DNA of 64,000 nucleotides from JAISGQ01 sp045536305 (GCA_045536305.1 JAZSNH010000086.1:1-64000); one strand, 5' to 3'; counted from the stretch's first letter, positions 24,530 through 33,180 are shown. A program made the numbers and translations. The notes: a model not told the origin generated them from the sequence alone.

Positions 24530-26092
24530 ATGGAGAAGAACAACGGTATCAATGAGAACATCACAAAGAAAAATAGGGGAAAGCTTAGCAGGTTTGCTGC
24601 GGCAGTATTTATTTTTCTTCTTTTGACCCTGCTTTTCATAGTAACCTGTGTGGGAATCGCTGTGGCAAAACAGGTGTACGTCAGCAATTACTTTATCGTT
24701 GACGGTAAAGTTTATCAGAAAGATAAACACTTTAAGGTGGGCGATGAAGTATACAGCCATGAAGAATATTTTATTGCAAACGGAGAGGTATATGATTACA
24801 GATCGTATATAAACTATGATGGCACCGCTTATGATCGTAGCGATTATTTTGAAGCGGAAAACGGAGTGTTTAGCAAAAATACCCACATTGAATATGAAGG
24901 ATACGGATATTCAAAAGAATACAATTTTGAGGCAGACGGCGAGGTGTATTGCTTGCTCGATTACATAAATCATAACGGCAAAGCATACAGCAGGGAAAAG
25001 TATTACGAATACAAGGGCGAATGCTATGAGATAAAGGAAATAACACTTGCAGGCAAGACATTCAAAAGCAACGCCAAAGAAATACATCTGATCGGGGAGG
25101 AGTGTGAGGTATCGCTTACCGATATTTCCGCTCTTGAGGAATGCAGGCTGCTTGAAATGCTCGGTATCATAGGTTTTGACGGATTTAAGGATATTTCGCC
25201 TATAAAAAGTCTTGAAAATCTAACATACCTTACTCTCGAAGGGAATGATATTTCCGATATACAGCCGTTATCGGGGCTCAGTAACCTTGTGAGCATAGAT
25301 CTGGAAGGAAATAATATATCAGACATAACCCCTCTGGCAGGGCTTGACAGAGTGAAATGGCTGTATCTGAGTTATAACTATATAGATGATATAAGCCTAT
25401 TGAAGGGTATGAAGGCCCTTGAAAATCTGTATATGAGCAATAATTGTGTTTCTGATATCGGTGCAGTGGCAGAAATGGGCGAGCTTACGGTGTTATATGC
25501 AGACAATAATCTGATTGCAGATATATCTCATCTTGGAAAACTCAGTAAGCTCTGCAAGCTCGATTTAAACAACAACAGGATAACCGATATTTCCGCGCTG
25601 AAAGGAAAAACTGAGCTTATCGAGCTGTGGCTTGAAAATAATCAGATAGAGGACATAACACCCATTGCAGAAAGTACAAAAATCAGTGCAATGAGCATTA
25701 TGAATAATAGAATTAAGGATATAAGCGCTTTGCGTGATATGAAAGAGCTGTGTGTGTTGTATGCGGACAATAATGAAATTGACGACATTTCTTCGCTTGC
25801 TGATAAGAATAAGCTTCACACACTTGAAATTTGCTATAATAAGATAAGTGATATAAGCCCCTTGCAAAATAATATGAAAATCAGAAGGCTTATGATAGCC
25901 GTCAATGATATTTCCGATCTTTCTCCCCTGTATGAGCACAGCAAGCTGAGAATGATAAATCTTATGGATAACAGCAGACTTACGGAAAATGATATTGACG
26001 AACTTAAAAAAACGCTTAGCCCTGAATGTACAGTTTTCTTTGTGGATAATGTTTTCGATTATGAGTGTGAGTGTGGAGACTACTGGCCTTAA
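24530..26092 (+). CDS. Membrane-anchored LRR surface protein with 13-residue repeats
   Basis: A 520-residue protein with a basic N-terminus and one membrane helix (about 21-46) acting as an uncleaved anchor. Residues 55-171 are nine consecutive 13-residue repeats (examples FIANGEVYDYRSY, INYDGTAYDRSDY, FEADGEVYCLLDY). From about 180 to 490 there are 22-residue internalin/SDS22-type leucine-rich repeats (LTYLTLEGNDISDIQPL and relatives). The C-terminus ends in a small Cys-containing tail, ECECGDYWP. LRR proteins of this type bind proteins or glycans outside the cell. AAAGGGG precedes the ATG. I do not recognise the 13-residue repeat. Confidence 0.85.
   Translation: MEKNNGINENITKKNRGKLSRFAAAVFIFLLLTLLFIVTCVGIAVAKQVYVSNYFIVDGKVYQKDKHFKVGDEVYSHEEYFIANGEVYDYRSYINYDGTAYDRSDYFEAENGVFSKNTHIEYEGYGYSKEYNFEADGEVYCLLDYINHNGKAYSREKYYEYKGECYEIKEITLAGKTFKSNAKEIHLIGEECEVSLTDISALEECRLLEMLGIIGFDGFKDISPIKSLENLTYLTLEGNDISDIQPLSGLSNLVSIDLEGNNISDITPLAGLDRVKWLYLSYNYIDDISLLKGMKALENLYMSNNCVSDIGAVAEMGELTVLYADNNLIADISHLGKLSKLCKLDLNNNRITDISALKGKTELIELWLENNQIEDITPIAESTKISAMSIMNNRIKDISALRDMKELCVLYADNNEIDDISSLADKNKLHTLEICYNKISDISPLQNNMKIRRLMIAVNDISDLSPLYEHSKLRMINLMDNSRLTENDIDELKKTLSPECTVFFVDNVFDYECECGDYWP
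24692..25042 (+). repeat. Nine tandem 39-bp (13-residue) coding repeats
   Basis: In-frame repeats in the LRR protein, residues 55-171. Consensus: aromatic or Ile at 1, D/N/E at 4, Gly at 5, V/A at 7, Tyr at 8, Tyr/His at 13. Repeats 3-4 and 7-8 resemble each other most, suggesting a later duplication of a four-repeat block. The DNA has diverged, so this is an old array. Confidence 0.8.
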
Positions 26093-26104
26093 CTTAATAA
26101 TATC

Positions 26105-26138
26105 AGCTCAGCCGTGCAGATTCCTGCACGGCTGAGCT
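26105..26138 (+). terminator. Hairpin after the LRR gene
   Basis: A 15-bp GC-rich perfect stem (26105-26119 with 26124-26138) directly after the stop codon. The T-tail is poor. Confidence 0.65.
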
Positions 26139-26212
26139 TGTTAAAAAAGTCTACTCTTTGCTTCCATTATAAAAGGGGGGCTTTAAAGAGGTTCTTTGAC
26201 ACTTTGAGCAAA

Positions 26213-26242
26213 TACAGCAGCCGCCTGAAATCGGCTGCTGTA
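26213..26242 (-). terminator. Hairpin downstream of the anti-sigma gene
   Basis: TACAGCAGCCG/CGGCTGCTGTA, 11 bp, 8-base loop, about 100 bases past the stop codon at 26342 on the minus strand. Confidence 0.5.
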
Positions 26243-26341
26243 AAGTTTCTGCGATTGGCAGTTTGTTTCATAGCGCGTTAAGCGCCGCCGGTACCGGGCT
26301 CTTATAGGGTTTAATCAAGCTACCGGCTTTACCGATGGTAC

Positions 26342-27379
26342 TTAACCGTTTTCGCCTATAACGGTACCCCATTTGGTGATACCTTCAAAATTCTCGGCAG
26401 GTAATTCGTTGCCTTCGCTATCGTATATATGCAGTGTTCCGTCAACTTCGCATGCGAGCGAATAACGTTCTACATTTTCGTTTACAAAGATTATTTCGTC
26501 AACCGAATTTTCAATGGAAGCTGCTGTGGTTGCACCTGATGCATCTTCAGAAAAAGCAAAATCATCGTCAGAAGCTGTGGTGCTGTCTTCGCCTGCACAT
26601 TCTGCCTCCCATTTTGCAACCAGCTCAGCTGCGGCGGCAGGATCGGCCTTTGCAGTGTCAAGCGGCAGATCAAACATAGCTTTTGTGCCGTTGTAGCTGT
26701 CGCTGTAGCCTACAACGCCGTCTTCATTCATAGCAAATACGCTCGTTGACGGGGCAATTCCGTCAAAAACAGCAATGCAGACACCTCGGTCAGCAAAAAT
26801 CTCCAGCGAATCAGTCGAAATAAGGCAGTATCTTATACCCTCTGCCGTAGTATCCATTCGGTATGCATCAAGCGAGTAGATGCTCATTCGCCACGGCTCG
26901 AAGCCGTTTATAAGCGGCGTGATTGTCACCGGACACTCGTCCTCAGGTGCAAAGGGTGTTCCGTCTGTTTGCTCGATGGAAAGAACAAGGTAGCTTCTCT
27001 CTTCGCCATCGGCTCTGATGCCCTCAAGTCCCTCGCCGCTTACAATGCCCATAAGAGTAAAATTGTAGCCGTTTGATCGGATGCTTCGGTTGATAACGAC
27101 AGCATCCTCAGAACGAAAGGCCTCGGCTACAGCTGTTTCACCGAAAGTATCCGCAACCTCATCGGGGCGCAGAAAAGCAACAGCAGCAAATACGGTCGAT
27201 GTCATCAGGAACACGGCAGCTATAACAGCTATCAAGACCGCTGAACGTTTTTTTATCACAGTTTTTTCCTCCCTGTTTTGAGGACCCACAGCCTGAATAA
27301 GAAAGGCAACAGTATCTTCCTCAAAGCCGGAATGGGGAACGATGTTTTCCATTTCTCGTTTATACTGTGATTTAATCAT
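26342..27379 (-). CDS. Membrane protein, probable anti-sigma partner of the ECF sigma factor
   Basis: A 345-residue protein with a ~45-residue cytoplasmic N-terminus, one membrane helix (about 46-68) and a large acidic outer domain. It overlaps the ECF sigma gene by 8 bases, a typical sigma/anti-sigma arrangement. The outer part (residues 70-270) resembles the DUF4179-like ectodomain of such proteins; a Thr/Ser/Asp-rich linker near 265-290 leads to a short C-terminal domain. Its signal is unknown. The anti-sigma role is inferred from arrangement and topology, as no zinc anti-sigma motif is visible. Confidence 0.7.
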   Translation of the reverse strand: MIKSQYKREMENIVPHSGFEEDTVAFLIQAVGPQNREEKTVIKKRSAVLIAVIAAVFLMTSTVFAAVAFLRPDEVADTFGETAVAEAFRSEDAVVINRSIRSNGYNFTLMGIVSGEGLEGIRADGEERSYLVLSIEQTDGTPFAPEDECPVTITPLINGFEPWRMSIYSLDAYRMDTTAEGIRYCLISTDSLEIFADRGVCIAVFDGIAPSTSVFAMNEDGVVGYSDSYNGTKAMFDLPLDTAKADPAAAAELVAKWEAECAGEDSTTASDDDFAFSEDASGATTAASIENSVDEIIFVNENVERYSLACEVDGTLHIYDSEGNELPAENFEGITKWGTVIGENG

Positions 27380-27866
27380 CGTAAATACCTCCTTCCAGCA
27401 TTTTACGCAGCAGAGCCCTGCCTCGTGCCAGCCTTGTGCCGACTGTAGCCGATGGAAGTGCTGCTATCTGCGCTATTTCTTTGATTGTGTAATCCTCGTA
27501 GTAGTAAAGATGAATAATGGTGCGGTATTTTTCCGGCAGTTTCAGAACAGCCTGCAGTATTCCGCTGTTGCTCTTTCTTAAATCACCCTGAGCAAGCTCA
27601 TTACACAGCTCAAGCGGAAGTTCGTTTCTGGAAGAATGACGCAGTCTGTTACGCGAAAGATTTATCGTTACCCGTATCAGCCACGCTTTTCGGTGCTCCT
27701 GAGAATCAAACCGCGGTTTTGCTTTCAGCAGCCGCAGAAAAACCTCCTGCACGATGTCCTCACTGTCCGGAGCATTGTGAAGGATCGTGAAAGCGATACG
27801 ATAGAGAGTTTTGCTAAATTGTGCCACTGTCTGTCTGATGTATTCATCGGTACCAAATGAATCCAT
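27372..27866 (-). CDS. ECF-family RNA polymerase sigma factor
   Basis: A 164-residue ECF sigma factor. Region 2 includes LYRIAFTILHNAPDSEDIVQ and EVFLRLL; region 4 has LPEKYRTIIHLYYYEDYTIK followed by EIAQIAALPSATVGTRLARG, a clear helix-turn-helix. It directs transcription of a small set of genes, presumably released by the overlapping membrane protein. GGAAG precedes the ATG. A tandem AT-rich repeat (TTTTATTTTATCTC twice, about 27933-27962) lies upstream and may be part of its promoter region. Confidence 0.93.
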   Translation of the reverse strand: MDSFGTDEYIRQTVAQFSKTLYRIAFTILHNAPDSEDIVQEVFLRLLKAKPRFDSQEHRKAWLIRVTINLSRNRLRHSSRNELPLELCNELAQGDLRKSNSGILQAVLKLPEKYRTIIHLYYYEDYTIKEIAQIAALPSATVGTRLARGRALLRKMLEGGIYDD

Positions 27867-28021
27867 GTGCTTTCACTTCCTTTCACTAAATAATACAACC
27901 GAGATTGTGTTTATTTTTCAAATTATGCAATTTTTTTATTTTATCTCTTTTATTTTATCTCTTTTATAACAATAGGTAAGAGCATCTGTATTTTATTACA
28001 CATCGTACCGATCTGATGAAA

Positions 28022-28052
28022 AAAACCGCCTGTACGAAAAACAGGCGGTTTT
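28022..28052 (-). terminator. Terminator of the membrane HTH-like gene
   Basis: AAAACCGCCTGT/ACAGGCGGTTTT stem, followed on the minus strand by a run of Ts, 5 bases past the stop codon. Confidence 0.85.
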
Positions 28053-28056
28053 AAAA

Positions 28057-28473
28057 TTATCTGAGATTTATTGTTTTGCCGTCTTTTAAAAGCTCGTTCA
28101 TTCGAGAATCTAAAAGCTCTCTGGAATAGAAATAACGTACTGCATCCACAGCAACAGGACGGGTGCGGACAATTTCACGTCCGGTGGAGTCCACATCATA
28201 ATATTCCTCAACACCGTTGGGGTCTGTGGTAAGGAGTGTCGAGTAGGTTCCGTCGAGTATGCCCTGATTTCGGAGAGCCTCAAGCTCTGCAACAGTGACA
28301 CCGAGGTAATCGGCAGTTTCAAAATCACTGAAGTATTTCATTTCAGGCTGACGAAGGGAGCCTGAGCTTTTCTGATTTCCGGAAGCTGTAATTGCACCGG
28401 CAATAATAAATGCAGACACAAGAGTGAAAATTCCCAGAATAAGCATACCGATAATGAAAGAGATTGTTGACAT
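28057..28473 (-). CDS. Membrane-tethered helix-turn-helix-like protein
   Basis: A 138-residue protein with one N-terminal membrane helix (about 5-28), then a soluble domain. FETADYLGVTVAELEALRNQ followed by GILDGTY resembles the MerR/excisionase type of winged helix. The rest (EEYYDVDSTGREIVRTRPVA) looks like the beta-hairpin and tail of such a domain. ATG at 28473 with GGAGG 6 bases upstream is preferred over the earlier in-frame start. It is monocistronic. It could tether DNA or a partner protein at the membrane; this is inference. Confidence 0.65.
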   Translation of the reverse strand: MSTISFIIGMLILGIFTLVSAFIIAGAITASGNQKSSGSLRQPEMKYFSDFETADYLGVTVAELEALRNQGILDGTYSTLLTTDPNGVEEYYDVDSTGREIVRTRPVAVDAVRYFYSRELLDSRMNELLKDGKTINLR

Positions 28474-28591
28474 AATATTCCTCCGTATCATGGCTTTGCG
28501 CCGTAAAATATCAAGCTGTCCGCAGTATTAAAAAGCGGTGTATTCGCAAAGTATTTTAACATGCTTGTAATTTCTGTCAATAGATATATTG

Positions 28592-29122
28592 TTAATTTAT
28601 CTGACTGATGTTTTTTATGTATCGGAAAGCCGCCTTTTCACCCTTTTCGGCAAGCAGAGTGAGCATTGATTCCAAAAGGTCGCTTGTTGCAGGGTGTATG
28701 ACCCTGCGTTCCTTTCCTCTTAAAAAGTAATCCAGAGGCATTCTGTCATTATAATTTTTACCGTTGTAAATCTTACTGGCAGCAATTCGGTCACAGAACA
28801 TTTCTTTTACATATTTAAGAGGCATTTCAACAGGCTCTAACCGCTTGGTCGCGGGATTATAGTCGGACCAGTACTCAAAATGGTGTCGGTTGCGTCCCTT
28901 GTGGTGCATCCAGGCAAGTGAATAACCGAAGGTCTCTCGTTCCTTTTCGTTTGGGCTTCGTGTGCCCTGATAATAGCGCGCGCCTGCGGAAAATTCCGTA
29001 TAGGAATACTTTGAAAGATCATGAAACAGTCCCTGAAAGCCGATTCCTGCCTTGAAGCAGTGGGCTATGACACAGTGACGATGCTTTGTTATTGTATGGA
29101 AATGTCTGAATGCATTAAACAT
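28592..29122 (-). CDS. DUF5662 family protein, HD-like
   Basis: A 176-residue protein of the DUF5662 family. Its His/Asp signatures HCFKAGIGFQGLFHDLSKYS and MHHKGRNRHHFEYW look like a metal-dependent HD-type phosphohydrolase core, but no activity is established that I know of. It follows the histidine kinase gene by 32 bases and is probably cotranscribed with the phosphate genes. GGAGG precedes the ATG. Confidence 0.8.
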   Translation of the reverse strand: MFNAFRHFHTITKHRHCVIAHCFKAGIGFQGLFHDLSKYSYTEFSAGARYYQGTRSPNEKERETFGYSLAWMHHKGRNRHHFEYWSDYNPATKRLEPVEMPLKYVKEMFCDRIAASKIYNGKNYNDRMPLDYFLRGKERRVIHPATSDLLESMLTLLAEKGEKAAFRYIKNISQIN

Positions 29123-29154
29123 ATTTAACCTCCGGAGGCAGCAGAGAGCAAAGG

Positions 29155-30495
29155 TCAGGGAAATATGACCGTAATCTTTGTTCCTACTCCGACCTCGCTT
29201 TCAATGGAAATATCGGCATTATGATAGGCGACAGCATGCTTTACGATGGAGAGCCCCAGTCCCGTTCCGCCTATTGCCTTTGAACGGCTTTTATCCACTC
29301 GGTAAAAGCGTTCGAAAATTCTGTCCGTCTGATCGTGAGGGATGCCTATGCCTGTATCTGTAATTTCGAGAACGGGGTGTGAATTTTCGTACCTGACAGA
29401 TACCGATACACTGCCGCCGTCCTTGTTATACTTTACGGCGTTATCGGCTAAGTTGTAAACAAGATCCTCCAGAAAGACTTCCGAACCTCGAACAATTGCG
29501 GGACAGCCGTCTATGCTGAAGGTAACCTTCTTTTTTTCCGCAACATGAGAAAGACGGGATATTACCGAACGGCAGAGAGCAAACAGATCGATATCGTTGT
29601 ATTCTTCCGTAAGCTTCCCTTCATCTATTTGAGATATTCTCAGAATATCCTGAACAAGAGAGATAAGCCTGCCCGATTCATCAAAGATCATCGCGGCAAA
29701 ATGCTCTGTGTCCTCAGGCTTTACCATGCCGCTTTTTAGCATTTCTGCAACTCCGTGTATGCTTGTGAGAGGAGTTTTCAGCTCATGAGATATATTTGAG
29801 GAAAATTCACGCCTCATTGATTCGCGTTCGGCACGCTCGGTGACATCGAGCACAATAGCAACAGCCGCACCGTAATCGCCGTTTCGTGCAGGACTCGCAA
29901 ATATTCTGTAGTGCTTTTTTTCAAGCTTAAATTCATGCTCGCAGGAATAGCCCTGCAGTGCGTAACAAAGGGCAGCATAAGCCTCTTTGCAGGATGAGAT
30001 ACCCTTATCGGGATCATTGAATCCGAAAATTTCATGTGCGGCGCTGTTGTAGGAGGTGATATTCATATCCTTATCAACAATAATGAAGCCTTCGCTCATG
30101 CCTTCGGTAATTGAATTAAACTCATCGTGCCGCCTTGTAAGCTCGGTCATCTGGTTTTTAATAAGTGCATTCTGACGGCGCAGTTTAGTGATAAGAGGAT
30201 CAAGCTCCGGATAATCGGCAACAGGATCAGGCTCGGAAACAGAAAGCTCATTTATCGGCTGTACGATTTTCTTCGACATATATCTTGCGAAGAAAACAGA
30301 AAGAACAAGCACAGAAATGCATAGAAAAATAATAAGAGGTATAACAGCGGCAAGAAGCTCCCGGAAAGATCCGGGAGCTTCTGTATTTGTATCGCGTGAA
30401 TAAAGGACAAAGTATGCTGCGATGAAAAACACAGAGCTGAGAGACAAGGTTACAAGCGAGGCTGAAAGGATACACTTGAATATTCGCTTTGTCAT
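29155..30495 (-). CDS. PhoR-like sensor histidine kinase
   Basis: A 446-residue membrane kinase: TM helices at about 8-30 and 48-70, a PAS-like domain (about 125-230, with GFIIVDKDMNITSYN), HisKA box SSNISHELKTPLTSIHG with the phosphorylated His, and an ATPase domain with N-box DLVYNLADNAVKYN, G1 DTGIGIP and G2 GGTGLGLSIV. This is the PhoR architecture minus a large outer sensor. It lies 11 bases downstream of the Na/Pi cotransporter gene. It is presumed to phosphorylate the response regulator encoded at 32386-33054. Confidence 0.9.
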   Translation of the reverse strand: MTKRIFKCILSASLVTLSLSSVFFIAAYFVLYSRDTNTEAPGSFRELLAAVIPLIIFLCISVLVLSVFFARYMSKKIVQPINELSVSEPDPVADYPELDPLITKLRRQNALIKNQMTELTRRHDEFNSITEGMSEGFIIVDKDMNITSYNSAAHEIFGFNDPDKGISSCKEAYAALCYALQGYSCEHEFKLEKKHYRIFASPARNGDYGAAVAIVLDVTERAERESMRREFSSNISHELKTPLTSIHGVAEMLKSGMVKPEDTEHFAAMIFDESGRLISLVQDILRISQIDEGKLTEEYNDIDLFALCRSVISRLSHVAEKKKVTFSIDGCPAIVRGSEVFLEDLVYNLADNAVKYNKDGGSVSVSVRYENSHPVLEITDTGIGIPHDQTDRIFERFYRVDKSRSKAIGGTGLGLSIVKHAVAYHNADISIESEVGVGTKITVIFP

Positions 30496-30506
30496 TATAT
30501 CACGTC

Positions 30507-32273
30507 CTATTTGTCGGAAAGTGCGTACTTAATACTGAAGAGCTGATAATTGTTGTTAAAGTCGTCCTGTGATCCGTCCTTAAGATTATCGAGATATTCG
30601 TGCATGCCAAGACGATCGTGTGCGATCTCCAGCATACATGCAGCAATATTGGAGCAGTGATCTGCCACGCGCTCAAGGTTGACAACAAGATCGGAATATA
30701 CGAAGCCGAGCTCGATGGTGCAGTCATTTTTCTGCAGTCTGAGAGTGTGTCTGCGGCGCATTTCCTTTTTAAGATTATCGATTACCTCTTCAAGAGGCTC
30801 TACCAATGCGGCTGAATCAAGATTGCCTTCATCAAAGGAAATCAGTGCAAGATCAAGGATCTCGGTAACAGCATTGAGGAGAATGTTGAGCTCCTGCTTT
30901 GCCTCAGCTGAGAAGGCAAGCTTTTTGTCGTGGATCTCCTCTGCGGATTCGACAATGTTGACAGCATGATCGGAAATACGCTCAAAATCTCCGATAAGGT
31001 GGAGCAGCTTGGTGGCTTCTTCGCTGTCTTTTTCGTTCATTCGCTGACTGCTCAGCTTTACAAGGTAGGAACCGAGCATGTCCTCATAACGGTCAACCTC
31101 AGATTCCTGCTCTCTGATAAGCTCGCAGGTTTTCTCATTATATTCGGTGAGAAGCGAGAAGGATGTTTTAAGAGAATCAACAGCCACCTTTGCCATGGAT
31201 GCTGTGACAACGCGGCAGCGCTCAACAGCAACAGAAGGTGTGGCGAGAAGTCTTTCGTCAAGAAGCTCAAATTCCTTGCCCTTCTTCTTGTCGGGAACAA
31301 GAAAACATGCTAACTTTGTAAGCTGCTTAGAGAAGGGAGTGATGATGAGCAGTGCAAGGATTTTAAAGCCTGTGTGTACGACAGCGATGCCGAGAGGAGA
31401 GGCTTTATCGGCAAGAATGGGCAGGGAATCACCGACAAAGTAGATAACGAGATAGAATATCGGAAGAAGAATAAGAGTTGCAATAACGTTGAAAAGAAGG
31501 TGAATGGTGGAAGCGCGCTTTGCGTTGGGTGTAGCACCGATCGAAGATATAGCCGCACTTACACAGGTACCTATATTCTGACCCATGATAATGGGGATCG
31601 CAGCATAGTAAGGGACAAGTCCGGCGTTGGCAAGAGCCTGAAGAATACCGACAGATGCAGAAGAAGACTGGAGCACTGCGGTGACAATGGTGCCGACAAG
31701 AACTCCGAGAATGGGGGTATCGCCGAAAGCGGTAAAAACATTTCTGAATGCTTCGTTTTCCTCAAGACCGGAAACAGAGCCCGACATGGTTTCCATACCG
31801 AACATAAGAACAGCAAAGCCGAGAAGCACCATGCCCGTGTCCTTTGTCTTTATCTTCTTCATGAACATAAACATAACAATGCCTATGAACGCAAGAACAG
31901 GTACAAAGGTAGACGGCTTGCAAAGCTGCAGCCAGATGGGAGCTTCCTCTCCAATACCTGTAAGACTTAAGATCCACGCTGTAATGGAGGTTCCGAGATT
32001 TGCGCCGTAGATAACGCCTGCCGCCTGAGAAAGAGTCATAACTCCGGAGTTAACGAAGCCGACGACCATAACAGTCGAGGCGGAGGAGGACTGGATGATA
32101 AGTGTTACGATAAGTCCCAGCAAAAATCCCTTTATAGGATTAGTGGTTAGCTTGCTGAGAATAGACTTTAGTTGATTTCCTGCGCGTTTTTCAAGAGCAT
32201 TTCCCATGAGAGACATACCAAAGAGGAACATGGCAAGTCCGCCCAGAAGCTCAAGAATTTCTTTCCAACCCAT
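30507..32273 (-). CDS. Na+/phosphate cotransporter with PhoU-like tail
   Basis: A 588-residue NptA/YjbB-type protein. Two inverted Na/Pi-cotransport repeats carry the QSSSAS signature twice (LIIQSSSASTVMVVGF and TAVLQSSSASVGIL), with GANLGTS and GQNIGT. Residues ~350-550 are a PhoU-like four-helix domain. It moves phosphate with sodium across the membrane and may sense phosphate for the kinase. Its promoter has a PHO box (32334-32374). It is the first gene of a transporter-kinase-DUF5662 unit. Confidence 0.93.
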   Translation of the reverse strand: MGWKEILELLGGLAMFLFGMSLMGNALEKRAGNQLKSILSKLTTNPIKGFLLGLIVTLIIQSSSASTVMVVGFVNSGVMTLSQAAGVIYGANLGTSITAWILSLTGIGEEAPIWLQLCKPSTFVPVLAFIGIVMFMFMKKIKTKDTGMVLLGFAVLMFGMETMSGSVSGLEENEAFRNVFTAFGDTPILGVLVGTIVTAVLQSSSASVGILQALANAGLVPYYAAIPIIMGQNIGTCVSAAISSIGATPNAKRASTIHLLFNVIATLILLPIFYLVIYFVGDSLPILADKASPLGIAVVHTGFKILALLIITPFSKQLTKLACFLVPDKKKGKEFELLDERLLATPSVAVERCRVVTASMAKVAVDSLKTSFSLLTEYNEKTCELIREQESEVDRYEDMLGSYLVKLSSQRMNEKDSEEATKLLHLIGDFERISDHAVNIVESAEEIHDKKLAFSAEAKQELNILLNAVTEILDLALISFDEGNLDSAALVEPLEEVIDNLKKEMRRRHTLRLQKNDCTIELGFVYSDLVVNLERVADHCSNIAACMLEIAHDRLGMHEYLDNLKDGSQDDFNNNYQLFSIKYALSDK

Positions 32274-32320
32274 AAAAAAACCTCACATTCCGAAAAATTC
32301 AGATTTCAACAAAATAAAAC

Positions 32321-32374
32321 ATTATACGTGTTGTGTTAAATGATGATTGGATAAATGTTAAATCTATGTTAAAT
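32321..32374 (-). promoter_or_regulatory. PhoP-type promoter with phased PHO box
   Basis: On the minus strand TTTAACA occurs three times in 11-bp phase (starting near 32373, 32362 and 32340), with a degenerate copy (CAATCA) filling the fourth slot. TATAAT lies at 32326-32321. The repeats span about -20 to -60 from the likely start, and the -35 box is poor. B. subtilis PhoP-activated promoters have TT(A/T/C)ACA repeats every 11 bp in the same place. Confidence 0.8.
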
Positions 32375-32385
32375 CTAAGTCATAA

Positions 32386-33054
32386 TTACGTGAATCTGTA
32401 GCCGACACCGCGAACGGTATCGATAAGAGAACCCGCTTCGCCCAATTTTTGCCGCAGAGTCCGCACATGAACATCAACGGTGCGGTTTTCTCCGTCATAG
32501 TCATAGCCCCATATTTTCTCAAGAATAACATCTCTTGTCATGACTTTTCCCGGGTTTTTGGCAAGGAGCAGAAGAAGCTCGTATTCCTTGAAGGTCAGCG
32601 TAATATTTTCGCCGCCGATATTTACAGTATGTGCTTTTTCGTCAATGATAAGCTGACCGAAAACAAGAGTTTCCTCGGAGCTTTCTGCTTTTGCCGAGCG
32701 GCGCATAAGAGCTTTTATTCTTGCAATAAGCTCCATAATGCCGAAGGGCTTGGAAATATAATCGTCGGCACCGGCATCGAGGCCGATGACCTTATCGTAT
32801 TCGGTATCCTTGGCTGTGAGCATTATAATAGGAATATCAGCTGTCTTATGTGCCACGCGAAGTTTTTTCAAAACCTCAATACCGTCTTCCTCAGGCAGCA
32901 TTATATCAAGGAGAAACAGATCGGGAGTATTTGTCTGAAGAGCAGTCCAGAGCTCGGAAGGGCGAGAAAAGCCCTGCGTTTCAAATTCTGAAGAGTTCAG
33001 TGCATAAATTACAAAGTTGCGAATGCTGTCATCGTCTTCGAGGATATAGATCAT
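32386..33054 (-). CDS. PhoP/PhoB-like response regulator
   Basis: A 222-residue OmpR-family regulator. The receiver domain has the acidic DDD near residue 8, phospho-acceptor Asp in DLFLLDIMLPEEDG, and KPFG. The C-terminal winged helix ends in VDVHVRTLRQKLGEAGSLID and VRGVGYRF. ATG at 33054 has GGAGGTG before it; the longer frame is not supported. It is separated from the Na/Pi gene by 112 bases holding the PHO box, which it probably binds. Confidence 0.92.
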   Translation of the reverse strand: MIYILEDDDSIRNFVIYALNSSEFETQGFSRPSELWTALQTNTPDLFLLDIMLPEEDGIEVLKKLRVAHKTADIPIIMLTAKDTEYDKVIGLDAGADDYISKPFGIMELIARIKALMRRSAKAESSEETLVFGQLIIDEKAHTVNIGGENITLTFKEYELLLLLAKNPGKVMTRDVILEKIWGYDYDGENRTVDVHVRTLRQKLGEAGSLIDTVRGVGYRFT

Positions 33055-33156
33055 AATTACACCTCCAAGCATAATTTTAGAGCCAAAAAAGAAAAAAATC
33101 AACACAATATTGTTTTATATTGGATAAATGTCTTTTTTGAACTTGACATAAAAAGG

Positions 33157-33172
33157 TTACAAAATGTTTACA
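33157..33172 (+). promoter_or_regulatory. Possible weak PHO half-box
   Basis: TTACA at 33157 and 33168, 11 bp apart, in the divergent region between the response regulator and the cell-wall gene. Only two repeats are clear, so binding is uncertain. Confidence 0.3.
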
Positions 33173-33180
33173 ACAACCTA

